Positions 16,291-22,696 are shown, counted from the stretch's first letter. The stretch: DNA of 22,993 bases from an uncultured Eubacteriales bacterium (GCA_900550955.1 URUF01000034.1:1-22993); one strand, 5' to 3'. A program made the numbers and translations. The notes: generated by a model not told the origin, from the sequence alone.

Positions 16291-16485
16291 ATGGACGGTT
16301 TGTTTGATGCAAGCGCCGCTGCCGGAACGGCGGCGCAGGGAAACGCCGGCTTGGCTGGCCTGTCCCTGCTAAAGCAGGGGCTGATTACCACGGTGATTGG
16401 GCTGGCGGGCGTATTTTTGGTGCTGACGCTGTTTTACATAACCATTAAGCTGATGCAGCGCATTCATACCAAGGACGAAGGCTAA
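16291..16485 (+). CDS. Small single-span membrane protein, OadG-like gamma subunit
   Basis: This 64-residue protein has an Ala/Gly-rich N-terminus, one strong membrane helix at about residues 29-50 (ITTVIGLAGVFLVLTLFYIT) and a short charged tail ending HTKDEG. Gamma subunits of sodium-pump decarboxylases have this layout (one helix, GLxxxxxGxxxVFxxL pattern) and anchor the complex. Its place 24 bases after the beta-subunit gene supports that reading. The ATG at 16291 is chosen because GGGAG lies 8 bases upstream; an in-frame GTG at 16282 overlaps that site. The usual longer Pro/Ala-rich or zinc-binding C-terminal tail of OadG is missing, so function is inferred from context and topology. Confidence 0.7.
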   Translation: MDGLFDASAAAGTAAQGNAGLAGLSLLKQGLITTVIGLAGVFLVLTLFYITIKLMQRIHTKDEG

Positions 16486-16497
16486 GGAGGCGGGCGC

Positions 16498-16983
16498 ATG
16501 TATACGCATGAGGATATGGCGGAAGTGGAACGGCTGCTGAAAAAGCGCTGGCGTGCCGCGGCGATTCCGGCCGCGCTGGTGCTGGCCGCGGGTATCGCGC
16601 TGTTTGTGGTTGGCAGGATGAACCGCAGCGATACCATGTGGATGGCTACGGCAGCGCTGACTGTGCTGGGAGGCGGATATTTTTTGTTTTTGTACGGCGT
16701 GTGGGTGAAGCCTGCGCGCGTGTACCGCCGCCATGTGGATTACATGCTCAATGGCCGCATGCGGGAAACGACAGGCGTGCTAAAGAGCTTTTCCGAGGAT
16801 GTGAGCGACCGCGAGGGCCTGGAGTGTCACGCGATGATGCTTAACGTGGGCGAGAAGGACGACCCGGAGGACGACCGGCTGTTTTACTTTGACGCGTTGA
16901 AGCCCTGGCCCGGCTGGGCGGCGGGGACGCGGCTGACGGTGAAGAGCAACGATAAGATGGTGGCTTCCATTACGGAGGGATAA
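16498..16983 (+). CDS. Uncharacterised two-helix membrane protein in the decarboxylase operon
   Basis: This 161-residue protein belongs to no family I can name. A charged N-terminus (THEDMAEVERLLKKRWR) leads into two membrane helices at about residues 20-41 and 48-68. A soluble domain of about 90 residues follows, opening RVYRRHVDYMLNGRMRETTG. It has alternating strands, an acidic patch (GEKDDPEDDRLFYFD) and a final VKSNDKMVASI, possibly a small beta barrel on the cytoplasmic side. GGAGG lies just before the ATG and 12 bases separate it from the gamma-like gene, so it is co-transcribed with the pump genes. A strong terminator begins 2 bases after its stop. It could be an accessory or assembly factor of the pump, by context only. 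Confidence 0.8.
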   Translation: MYTHEDMAEVERLLKKRWRAAAIPAALVLAAGIALFVVGRMNRSDTMWMATAALTVLGGGYFLFLYGVWVKPARVYRRHVDYMLNGRMRETTGVLKSFSEDVSDREGLECHAMMLNVGEKDDPEDDRLFYFDALKPWPGWAAGTRLTVKSNDKMVASITEG

Positions 16984-16984
16984 A

Positions 16985-17020
16985 TACAAAAAACCGGGTG
17001 CGGGCACCCGGTTTTTTGTA
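16985..17020 (+). terminator. Strong intrinsic terminator of the oadB operon
   Basis: A perfect 16-bp stem (16985-17000 with 17005-17020) has a CGGG tetraloop, a GC-rich core ACCGGGTG and a run of six T in the 3' arm. A matching A run precedes it, so it could also stop transcripts from the other strand. Confidence 0.95.
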
Positions 17021-17102
17021 TGAAATAGCCGTTGAAACCTAGGGCAGATGGAAAAACTGCATAAGAGAAATTGTGTAAAATTCCAGAATTTGAACAAGAA
17101 GC

Positions 17103-17131
17103 TTGCGTATAAGGTCGAATTTAGATATAAT
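17103..17131 (+). promoter_or_regulatory. Promoter of the solitary Xre gene
   Basis: TTGCGT (17103-17108) and TATAAT (17126-17131) are separated by 17 bases, giving a predicted start near 17138 and a leader of about 40 bases. Confidence 0.8.
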
Positions 17132-17140
17132 ATAGACAAA

Positions 17141-17171
17141 ACACCGGGTAGCAATCCGTCCCAAGGGGTGT
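17141..17171 (+). other. Possible leader hairpin masking the xre ribosome-binding site
   Basis: ACACC (17141-17145) can pair with GGTGT (17167-17171), and GGG (17146-17148) with CCC (17060 is not involved; the pairing bases are 17160-17162), leaving an asymmetric bulge at 17163-17166. The 3' arm contains most of the AAGGGGTG ribosome site (17163-17170). Folding was judged by eye only. Confidence 0.35.
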
Positions 17172-17177
17172 ATGTTC

Positions 17178-17387
17178 ATGAAACCTTATTATGAAACGCT
17201 GCGTGAGATGCGTGAAAGCCGCGACCTGAAACAATCGGATATCGCCATGGTTCTGGGTACCACACAACAGGTGTATTCCAGATATGAAAATGGGATTAAC
17301 GAGTTGCCAATCCGCCATTTGGTTACGCTGTGCGGATTCTACCACATCAGTGCGGACTATGTTTTGGGGCTGATTGAAAAGGATTGA
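17178..17387 (+). CDS. Small Xre/Cro-CI family DNA-binding regulator
   Basis: This 69-residue protein consists of little more than a helix-turn-helix domain: LREMRESRDLKQSDIAMVLG, then TTQQVYSRYENGINELP and LVTLCGFYHISADYVLGL. This is the classic five-helix Xre fold with the conserved Q-x-x-Y-S-x-Y-E-N-G recognition region. The second ATG (17178) is preferred over 17172 because AAGGGGTG (17163-17170) would sit only one base from the first. The gene is alone, with its own promoter and terminators on both sides, so it is a single-gene transcription unit. There is no partner toxin, phage or element gene next to it. Its targets are unknown. Confidence 0.9.
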   Translation: MKPYYETLREMRESRDLKQSDIAMVLGTTQQVYSRYENGINELPIRHLVTLCGFYHISADYVLGLIEKD

Positions 17388-17399
17388 CTGAACGCCAAG

Positions 17400-17438
17400 A
17401 GGCCGGGTGAGAAGCGAGAGCATCTCACCCGGCCTTTT
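17400..17438 (+). terminator. Intrinsic terminator of the Xre gene
   Basis: A 13-bp perfect stem (17400-17412 with 17423-17435) surrounds a 10-base loop and is followed by T residues to 17438. It begins 12 bases after the stop codon. Confidence 0.92.
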
Positions 17439-17547
17439 GCGATGGCGGCGAATGTTGCATGAGCGGAGAGATAGCGGAGGATAGGCCGCACATTCAAAGT
17501 GAATACGCTTCTTTAGGCGTTTTTGATGCGGCGCCAAGCATTTCTAC

Positions 17548-17575
17548 AAAAAACGGCATAACCCACGCTATGCCG
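17548..17575 (-). terminator. Intrinsic terminator of the HTH-thiN-yfbR operon
   Basis: CGGCATA (17554-17560) pairs with TATGCCG (17569-17575) across an 8-base loop. On the minus strand it is followed by six T (17553-17548). It lies 48 bases past the yfbR-like stop. A CTTTTT on the plus side makes it potentially bidirectional. The stretch 17439-17547 shows nothing else recognisable. Confidence 0.8.
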
Positions 17576-17623
17576 CTTTTTGAAAGCGATTTCTGCTGTT
17601 TGGCGGCCGCGCTTTCATTTGGC

Positions 17624-18205
17624 TCAGGAACGGCTAAGCTCGTCCGGGGAAAGGCTGAAGCTGGGGACAAACGTTGTGATGAAGGCCTGAACCTCCGGCA
17701 GGGAGATTTGCTGAAGGCTTTGCTGGATGGTGCTTTTTGCCTGGGCAAAGTCGCGGTTGCCCATTTTTTCTTCCTCGATGCATTTGAGATAGGCGCTGAT
17801 GCGGTCCGCCGCTTTCACCAGCTTCCACGCATAGGTGGATTCATCGGGGATAACATAGGCGGCGAAGGAGGGGCGCATGTCCGCGGGGAGCATGTCCAGC
17901 AGCTGCTCGCGGGCATGGGATTCCAGGCTGCGGTAAGCGTCCTGAATGCCGGGGGTTTTGTATTTGACCGTCGTGGGCAGATCGCCGGTAACGACCTCGC
18001 TCACATCATGATACAGGGCCAGCATGGCCACGCGCTCGGGGTCGATCTCACGCTGATAACGGGTTTTGGCAAGCACCGCTAGGCCGTGGGCGATGAGCGC
18101 GGTTTGCATACTGTGCTCCATATCGTTTTCCGGCACGGTGTTGCGCATGAGCCCCCAGCGGCGTATGAGCCGGAGGCGGTCCAGATAGGCGAAGAAATGG
18201 CTCAT
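17624..18205 (-). CDS. yfbR: HD-domain 5'-deoxynucleotidase, YfbR-like
   Basis: This 193-residue metal-dependent phosphohydrolase resembles E. coli YfbR, which removes the phosphate from deoxyribonucleoside 5'-monophosphates in the cytoplasm. The HD-domain ligands are all visible: H31 (in ENDMEHS), H66-D67 (in LYHDVSEVVTGDLPT) and D134 (in KAADRISAYLKC). The substrate-side R16-W17 pair (RRWGLMRNTVPEN) matches the R-W pair that gives YfbR its specificity. Length and order match the family. AAGGAG about 9 bases before the ATG supports the start. It is last in a minus-strand operon behind a 75-residue orphan and thiN. Confidence 0.92.
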   Translation of the reverse strand: MSHFFAYLDRLRLIRRWGLMRNTVPENDMEHSMQTALIAHGLAVLAKTRYQREIDPERVAMLALYHDVSEVVTGDLPTTVKYKTPGIQDAYRSLESHAREQLLDMLPADMRPSFAAYVIPDESTYAWKLVKAADRISAYLKCIEEEKMGNRDFAQAKSTIQQSLQQISLPEVQAFITTFVPSFSLSPDELSRS

Positions 18206-18234
18206 GAACGGCTTGCTCCTTACACAGGCGGCGC

Positions 18235-18462
18235 TTAGAGCACGTTAGAGCTGGTGCACTCCACGTAAACGCTGCCGTCCTTGCGGCGGGTGAGCTTTGC
18301 CTTATTGCCCTCGCCGTCATCAATGGTCATTTTTTCAATCTCGTTGAGAGTGAGAAAATTTACAACGTCGCTTTCCACAAAGGCGACCCAGTTTTTGCGG
18401 TCGCGTTTGGGCTTTTCGGTGGTTTCGGTCATTTCCTGAAGGGTTTTGCGTTCTTCTGCCAT
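18235..18462 (-). CDS. Uncharacterised small acidic/basic protein, 75 aa
   Basis: I do not recognise this protein. The N-terminal 25 or so residues are charged and probably disordered (EERKTLQEMTETTEKPKRDR). The rest looks like a small alpha/beta domain: NWVAFVESDVVNFL, then LNEIEKMTIDDGEG, then a beta hairpin ending KDGSVYVECTSS. No signal peptide or membrane helix is present. The inner ATG (18462) is chosen because AGGATGG lies about 8 bases upstream; the in-frame ATG at 18474 has no room for a ribosome site. It lies 50 bases after thiN and 29 bases before the yfbR-like gene on the same strand. Regular codon structure and a start with a ribosome site argue that it is real. Confidence 0.75.
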   Translation of the reverse strand: MAEERKTLQEMTETTEKPKRDRKNWVAFVESDVVNFLTLNEIEKMTIDDGEGNKAKLTRRKDGSVYVECTSSNVL

Positions 18463-18512
18463 GGGAAAATCCATCCTTTCAACAAAAAGCTAGGGGTTCA
18501 TGATACCGCATT

Positions 18513-19163
18513 TCAAACGGAATGGCAAGGCGGATTTTGCGCTGCGTGGAAAACCAGCAGCGTGCCCTGCCGCACGGTGATTTGCGCGGGAACGCCGTCC
18601 TGAAGCACCTGATTGCTTACGCCCAGGGGAAAATCGCAGGTGAGCGTGTGCTCCGAGAGCGGATAGAGAAGGCCGCGCAGGGTAACGCCCAGGGCGCGGT
18701 CGCCATTGCAAAACACGCTGACAAGCGTTCCCTTGGGAAGCGGGGGCAGGGTGAGCGTGCCGTTGGTAAGGGCGTAGGCATCGTAATCGCGGGCGGCCAG
18801 GCGCAGCGACGCGCCCATACGGCTTAGGCGGCACATGCTTTGCAGGTTTGCCAGCAGATGGCCGATTCGCCCGCCGCTGCCGCCATAGAGCGCAAAGCGG
18901 CGATAGCCTAGCTCCCAGCCCCGTGTGAGCGCCAGGCCGGTATCGGTATCGTCCTTTTGAACGGGATGCCGCTCCATGGGCAACCCGGGCGGAAGCGGAA
19001 AATCCCCCAGGGAATCCAGATCGCCCAAAAGCAGGTTGGGCGTTACGCCCATGGCAAGGAGCGGACGCAGGCCGCCATCCGCCGCGATGATCAAATCCTC
19101 CGGGCCGGGCGAAAAGCCGCGCGGCGCAAAATCACCCGCGCCTACGATATAGCATATGCACAT
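18513..19163 (-). CDS. thiN: Thiamine pyrophosphokinase
   Basis: This 216-residue enzyme transfers pyrophosphate from ATP to thiamine, giving the cofactor TPP. All catalytic-domain motifs are visible: ADGG (28-31), GDLDS (47-51), DDTDT (71-75) and GGSGGRIGHLLANLQ (94-108), followed by the C-terminal thiamine-binding beta domain (GLLYPLSEHTL, then SNQV). The length is typical of the bacterial enzyme. The ATG at 19163 has GGAGG 8 bases upstream. It follows a small HTH gene after 23 bases on the same strand and lies close to the divergent thiT with its TPP riboswitch, forming a thiamine salvage locus. No riboswitch precedes thiN itself. Confidence 0.95.
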   Translation of the reverse strand: MCICYIVGAGDFAPRGFSPGPEDLIIAADGGLRPLLAMGVTPNLLLGDLDSLGDFPLPPGLPMERHPVQKDDTDTGLALTRGWELGYRRFALYGGSGGRIGHLLANLQSMCRLSRMGASLRLAARDYDAYALTNGTLTLPPLPKGTLVSVFCNGDRALGVTLRGLLYPLSEHTLTCDFPLGVSNQVLQDGVPAQITVRQGTLLVFHAAQNPPCHSV

Positions 19164-19186
19164 ACAGAAGGCCTCCGCAACGGTAA

Positions 19187-19396
19187 CTATTCTTCATCTG
19201 GTATGTATTCCATCAGATCGCCAGGCTGGCAGCCGAGCGCGGAACAAACCCTGTTCAGAACGCCAACAGGCAGCTCTTTAATGGAACCTGTGCAAATGGC
19301 GGAAACAGTCGATGGACGGATTCCCGTTATTTCGGATAACTGTTTCTGATTCATATCATGAAGGGCTAATTGCACTCTCAAGCGAAACTTTATCAC
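19187..19396 (-). CDS. Small Xre/Cro-CI family HTH regulator, first gene of the thiN operon
   Basis: This 69-residue single-domain DNA-binding protein reads KFRLRVQLALHDMNQKQLSE, then ITGIRPSTVSAICTGSIKEL, then LNRVCSALGCQPGDLMEYIP. That is a complete helix-turn-helix of the Xre type with the characteristic C-terminal LGCQPGDL. The GTG at 19396 is preferred to the in-frame ATG at 19402 because AAGGAG (19410-19405) is 8 bases from the GTG but only 2 from the ATG. It has a good promoter of its own and probably drives thiN, the 75-residue orphan and the yfbR-like gene. A role in controlling this operon is plausible but not shown. Confidence 0.88.
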   Translation of the reverse strand: MIKFRLRVQLALHDMNQKQLSEITGIRPSTVSAICTGSIKELPVGVLNRVCSALGCQPGDLMEYIPDEE

Positions 19397-19424
19397 AGCC
19401 ATTTCTCCTTATTTATGATAAGTT

Positions 19425-19453
19425 ATTATATCACGTCTTGCGTTCCTATACAA
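19425..19453 (-). promoter_or_regulatory. Promoter of the HTH-thiN-yfbR operon
   Basis: On the minus strand TTGTAT (19453-19448) and TATAAT (19430-19425) are separated by 17 bases. An ATGTATACAT palindrome (19482-19491) lies about 29 bases upstream of the -35 box and could be an operator. Confidence 0.8.
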
Positions 19454-19619
19454 CATATGCAAAAAGAATCCAACGGGAAAGATGTATACATTAACGTCTG
19501 ACGAGCCGACGGAAGTGAAAAAAGCATCCAGACCAACTTGCCACAGCTCACAACAAAAATGGAGAGCTGGCGTATTTTCCCACAGCCGCTTCAACCCGCA
19601 ATCCAAATGAAGCGCGGAC

Positions 19620-19647
19620 TTGACAAATACGCAGCCGGTGCTATAAT
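19620..19647 (+). promoter_or_regulatory. Promoter of the riboswitch-thiT unit
   Basis: Consensus TTGACA (19620-19625) and consensus TATAAT (19642-19647) have 16-base spacing and a TG extension (19639-19640). The transcript would start near 19654, about 12 bases before the aptamer. The 19454-19619 stretch between the two divergent promoters holds no gene I can support. Confidence 0.9.
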
Positions 19648-19665
19648 ACCCCTGAACCAAACAAC

Positions 19666-19751
19666 CGCTAGGGGCGCAGAAATGCTGAGATGGCCTTGCC
19701 TGAGGCCGGTCCCTTTGAACCTGATGTAGGCAATCCTACCGTAGGGAAGCG
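19666..19751 (+). promoter_or_regulatory. TPP riboswitch (THI element)
   Basis: The conserved aptamer pieces occur in order. P1 is CGCT (19666-19669) with AGCG (19748-19751). It is followed by AGGGGCGC, GCTGAGA (19684-19690), a GGCCT/AGGCC variable P3 hairpin, CCCTTTGAACCTGAT (19711-19725), a GTAGG/CCTAC hairpin and GTAGGGA (19741-19747). TPP binding is expected to stop expression of thiT. An intrinsic terminator starts 32 bases downstream, so control is likely by transcription termination. I could not define an unambiguous antiterminator by eye. Confidence 0.96.
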
Positions 19752-19783
19752 AAAGATACGAAAGATCGCAAAAGCGTTTTCGT

Positions 19784-19815
19784 TGCCGCCATCCATACGG
19801 ATGGCGGCATTTTTT
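19784..19815 (+). terminator. Riboswitch expression-platform terminator
   Basis: An 11-bp perfect stem (19784-19794 with 19799-19809) with an ATAC loop is followed by six T. It lies between the TPP aptamer and thiT, 47 bases before the thiT start. A second copy of its 3' arm core, ATGGCGGCAT, occurs at 19822-19831. Confidence 0.93.
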
Positions 19816-19862
19816 GTACCGATGGCGGCATGTGGGTTCAAACGCTGGAAGGAGGAAGAAAC

Positions 19863-20498
19863 ATGGCTTTTAAATTTGAGGATGTAAACCTGACCGGCTG
19901 GATTCTTGTAGGGGTACTGATCGTGTGCGCCGCCGCGCTGTTTGTGATCGCGCGCAACCGCCAGAAATGGACGACCCGCATGCTCGCCAACGCGGCTATT
20001 TGCATGGCGCTGAGCTTTTTGCTTAGCTACATTCGCCTGTTCAAGCTGCCGCAGGGAGGATCGGTAACGGCGGCCTCGCTGCTGCCGATTATCGCGTTTG
20101 CTTACAGCTACGGCACGGCGCCGGGGCTTGTGGTTGGCATTGCCTACGGCTTTTTGCAGATGATTCAGGATCCCTGGATTGTAGGCCCGATACAGGCGAT
20201 TTTGGATTACCCGCTGGCGTTTGGCTGCATTGCGCTGGCCGGCATTGCACGCAAGCTGCCCGATACCTACGGCTGGCTGGTGGGCGTGCTGCTGGCGGGC
20301 ATAGGCCGCTTTGTGTGCCACGTGCTTAGCGGCGTGGTGTTCTTTGCGGAATATGCCGAGGGTACGGGCCTCTCTCCGTTTGTGTACTCGGTATCGTACA
20401 ACTCGTTCGTGTTTGTGGATTTGGCGATTTGCGCGGTGGTGATCGCGTTCCCGCAGGTGCGCAAGGCGCTCAAACGCATGACGGAAGAACACCGTTAA
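19863..20498 (+). CDS. thiT: Thiamine-specific ECF transporter S component ThiT
   Basis: This 211-residue protein has about six membrane helices and is the substrate-binding subunit of an energy-coupling-factor importer for thiamine. Family motifs are clear: FKLPQGGSVTAASLLPII (about 60-77), PIQAILDYPLAFG, GRFVCHVLSGVVFFAEYA and the C-terminal YSVSYN (175-180). The usual Trp just before the YS-YN motif appears to be Phe (F173), a mild change in the thiamine pocket. AAGGAGG precedes the ATG at 19863. The TPP riboswitch and terminator upstream independently support thiamine specificity. The shared ECF ATPases and T protein are not in this window and must be supplied from elsewhere. Confidence 0.96.
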   Translation: MAFKFEDVNLTGWILVGVLIVCAAALFVIARNRQKWTTRMLANAAICMALSFLLSYIRLFKLPQGGSVTAASLLPIIAFAYSYGTAPGLVVGIAYGFLQMIQDPWIVGPIQAILDYPLAFGCIALAGIARKLPDTYGWLVGVLLAGIGRFVCHVLSGVVFFAEYAEGTGLSPFVYSVSYNSFVFVDLAICAVVIAFPQVRKALKRMTEEHR

Positions 20499-20511
20499 GC
20501 GGGCACACAGC

Positions 20512-20554
20512 AAAGCCGCTCCATGGCCAGCAGGCAGGCCGTGGAGCGGCTTTT
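20512..20554 (+). terminator. Intrinsic terminator between thiT and the ATP-grasp gene
   Basis: A 17-bp stem with one G-U pair (20512-20528 with 20537-20553) and an 8-base loop is followed by TTTT. It lies 13 bases after thiT and 12 bases past the convergent ATP-grasp stop, so it may serve both. Confidence 0.85.
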
Positions 20555-20566
20555 GGTATGCGCGGC

Positions 20567-21577
20567 TTAAATATCAATGAACTCGCGGAATTCGCGCATG
20601 ATGCCGATGCCATCGGGATAATGCGCGGCAAACTGGGGAACGGCGTGGCTGGGGAAGCTGTTGCCCTCGATGAATACGGGGCCTTTCTCGGTAATGGCTA
20701 CATCCCAGGCCACAAAACGCATCTGGGGCACCTTCTGGGCAGCCTTGAGGCACATGGCCTTGGCTTCCTCAAAAAACGGCACCTCAAAACCGATGATGGG
20801 CGTATGGGTGATGGGGTGCTCGGTATAGGTGTTGCCCTGCTTATCCGCGCCGACGGTGAGCAGCTTGCCGGTGGCCAGATCGACGCGCGCAGCCATACCG
20901 CCCTGATCGACGTTATCCATGACGTTGCCGTTGCCGATGCGCAGGAAGGCGTAGACGATGCCCTGCTTTTTATCGCCCAGGAGGGTGGCGATGCGGATGG
21001 TATTGACGGATGTGGGACACATGGCCATCATGCGGGGATGCTGGATGACGCGCTCCTCAATGATGCCGATGTGGTTATCCAACAGCTCCTGAAGAAAAGC
21101 GGCCTCGCGCCCCAGCCAATGCTGCGCCGTGTAGCGGGCGATGCCCACGCCGCTGCTGCCCTCCAGCGGCTTGGCGATGATATCCGGGTAGGTTTGCAGG
21201 AAGGAAACAAAGGAGGCGGGATCCGTACTGGCGGAGATTTTCATCCAGCCGCGGCCGACTTCCTCTTTGAACAGCTCGTTGAAGGTGGCCTTATCGTCAA
21301 AGAGGTACCAATACGCCTTGTCGTTCATGCGGCGCACGATGGTATTGCTCAGGCCGCGGGTAATTTGGGTTTTGCGCTGCTCATCGTTCAAACGGTACAT
21401 CTGCGCAATTTTATAATCCATATAGCCGGCGTTATACTTGAGCGCACAGCGCAGCATATCGCACAGCAACCAGATACGGCTTTTGCCGCTGCGCTGCGTA
21501 AGCAGCGCGGTGGTTTTCCACATGGCCTTCCAGTCCATACGAACCAGGCGTTTGAAGAAGAAGGAGAGCCGTGACAT
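20567..21577 (-). CDS. Sugar-transfer-associated ATP-grasp family protein
   Basis: This 336-residue protein matches the ATP-grasp group often found beside polysaccharide genes. A basic, weakly hydrophobic N-terminus precedes the ATP-grasp core. The core has IIAKPLEGSSGVGIARY (lysine and glycine-rich loop), LLDNHIGIIEERVIQHP, SVNTIRIATLL and a C-terminal metal/phosphate region WDVAITEKGPVFIEGNSFPS. Such enzymes form an acyl-phosphate and join an acid to an amine or thiol. The actual substrate of this family is not established. AAAGGAGG upstream supports the ATG. It starts 21 bases after ychF ends and is probably co-transcribed with it. No glycan gene is next to it in this window. Confidence 0.85.
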   Translation of the reverse strand: MSRLSFFFKRLVRMDWKAMWKTTALLTQRSGKSRIWLLCDMLRCALKYNAGYMDYKIAQMYRLNDEQRKTQITRGLSNTIVRRMNDKAYWYLFDDKATFNELFKEEVGRGWMKISASTDPASFVSFLQTYPDIIAKPLEGSSGVGIARYTAQHWLGREAAFLQELLDNHIGIIEERVIQHPRMMAMCPTSVNTIRIATLLGDKKQGIVYAFLRIGNGNVMDNVDQGGMAARVDLATGKLLTVGADKQGNTYTEHPITHTPIIGFEVPFFEEAKAMCLKAAQKVPQMRFVAWDVAITEKGPVFIEGNSFPSHAVPQFAAHYPDGIGIMREFREFIDI

Positions 21578-21598
21578 GGAGGTTCCTCCTTTGATAGA

Positions 21599-22696
21599 TT
21601 AGACGTTGAAGCGGAAAAGGACGATATCGCCGTCCTTCATAACATAGTCCTTGCCCTCGCTGCGAACCAGGCCCTTGTCGCGGCAGGCGGCCATGCTGCC
21701 CAGCGCGTTGAGGTCGTCGAAGGCGACGACCTCGGCCCGGATGAAGCCGCGCTCAAAATCGGTATGGATTTTGCCGGCGGCCTGGGGCGCTTTGGTGCCG
21801 TTGACGATGGTCCAGGCGCGGCATTCATCCGCGCCCGCAGTGAGAAAGGAAATGAGGCCCAGCAAGGAGTAGCAGGCGGTGATCAGGCGATCCAGGCCGC
21901 TTTGGCCCAAGCCAAGCTCGCTTAGGAATTCCTGCTTTTCCTCGGGCTCCATCTGCGCGATTTCTTCCTCTATTTGCGCGCTGACGGTGAACACCTGGGA
22001 GCCCTCGGCATCCGCAATTTTGCGCACAGCCTGCACATAGGGCAGGTCATCCATGCCGTCCCCAATATCGCTATCGGCAATGTTGGCGGCATAGATGACG
22101 GGCTTATCCGTGAGAAGGAACCAGGAGGCGACGATCTCGCGCTCGTCGCTGTTCATAGGGAAGGTGCGCACGGGCTTGCCGGATTCCAGATGCGCCTTCA
22201 GGCGCGCGCCCAAGTCGGCCTCCATGGCCATGCGCTTATCGCCGTTGCGCAGGAGGTGCTGGGCCTTATCGGTGCGGCGCTCTACGGTTTCAAGATCGGC
22301 AAAGATGAGCTCCAGCTGAATAACCTCGATATCCCGTGCGGGATCGATGGAGCCATCCACATGGATGATGTTCTCATCCTCAAAGCAGCGAACGACGTGC
22401 ACAATGGCGTCCACCTCGCGGATGTGGGAAAGGAACTTATTGCCCAGGCCCTCGCCCCGGCTGGCGCCCTTGACCAGGCCGGCGATATCCACAAACTCAA
22501 CTGTGGCGGGGGTGACCTTTTTGGGCTGGTACATGGCGGCCAGCACGTCCAGGCGGGAATCTGGAACGGGAACCACGCCGGTGTTGGGCTCGATGGTGCA
22601 GAAGGGATAGTTCGCGGCCTGAGCGCCTGCGCGGGTAATTGCGTTAAAAAGGGTGCTTTTGCCTACGTTAGGCAAACCGACGATTCCAAGTTTCAA
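21599..22696 (-). CDS. ychF: YchF/OLA1-type ribosome-associated P-loop ATPase
   Basis: This 365-residue, near-universal Obg-family nucleotide hydrolase associates with ribosomes and stress responses. G1 is GLPNVGKST at residues 6-14, and G3 is DIAGLVKGAS. Past the helical insertion, a C-terminal TGS domain runs from SFLTAGADECRAWTIVNGTK to the end (GDIVLFRFNV). Family members usually have N-x-x-E at the base-specificity motif; here it reads NIAD (N205-D208), so Glu is replaced by Asp. A TTG start at 22696 gives the canonical MKLGIVGLPN and is about 10 bases from GAGGA. The upstream GTG at 22705 is too close to that site. The length equals typical YchF. Confidence 0.97.
   Translation of the reverse strand: MKLGIVGLPNVGKSTLFNAITRAGAQAANYPFCTIEPNTGVVPVPDSRLDVLAAMYQPKKVTPATVEFVDIAGLVKGASRGEGLGNKFLSHIREVDAIVHVVRCFEDENIIHVDGSIDPARDIEVIQLELIFADLETVERRTDKAQHLLRNGDKRMAMEADLGARLKAHLESGKPVRTFPMNSDEREIVASWFLLTDKPVIYAANIADSDIGDGMDDLPYVQAVRKIADAEGSQVFTVSAQIEEEIAQMEPEEKQEFLSELGLGQSGLDRLITACYSLLGLISFLTAGADECRAWTIVNGTKAPQAAGKIHTDFERGFIRAEVVAFDDLNALGSMAACRDKGLVRSEGKDYVMKDGDIVLFRFNV

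Noticed and set aside
17178..17387. Small Xre gene as the antitoxin of a toxin-antitoxin pair
   Set aside because: No second small gene lies within the same transcription unit; terminators flank it on both sides.
17494..17748. An 84-codon minus-strand frame overlapping the end of the nucleotidase gene
   Set aside because: It crosses the yfbR-like stop and the terminator, is Ser/Pro/Arg-rich, and has no ribosome site.
19409..19660. An 83-codon minus-strand frame between the two divergent promoters
   Set aside because: It covers both promoters and the start of the riboswitch transcript region, lacks a ribosome site and has no recognisable motif.
20429..21574. A 381-codon open frame on the plus strand
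   Set aside because: It is antisense to the ATP-grasp gene and overlaps the thiT terminator; its composition is that of a shadow frame.
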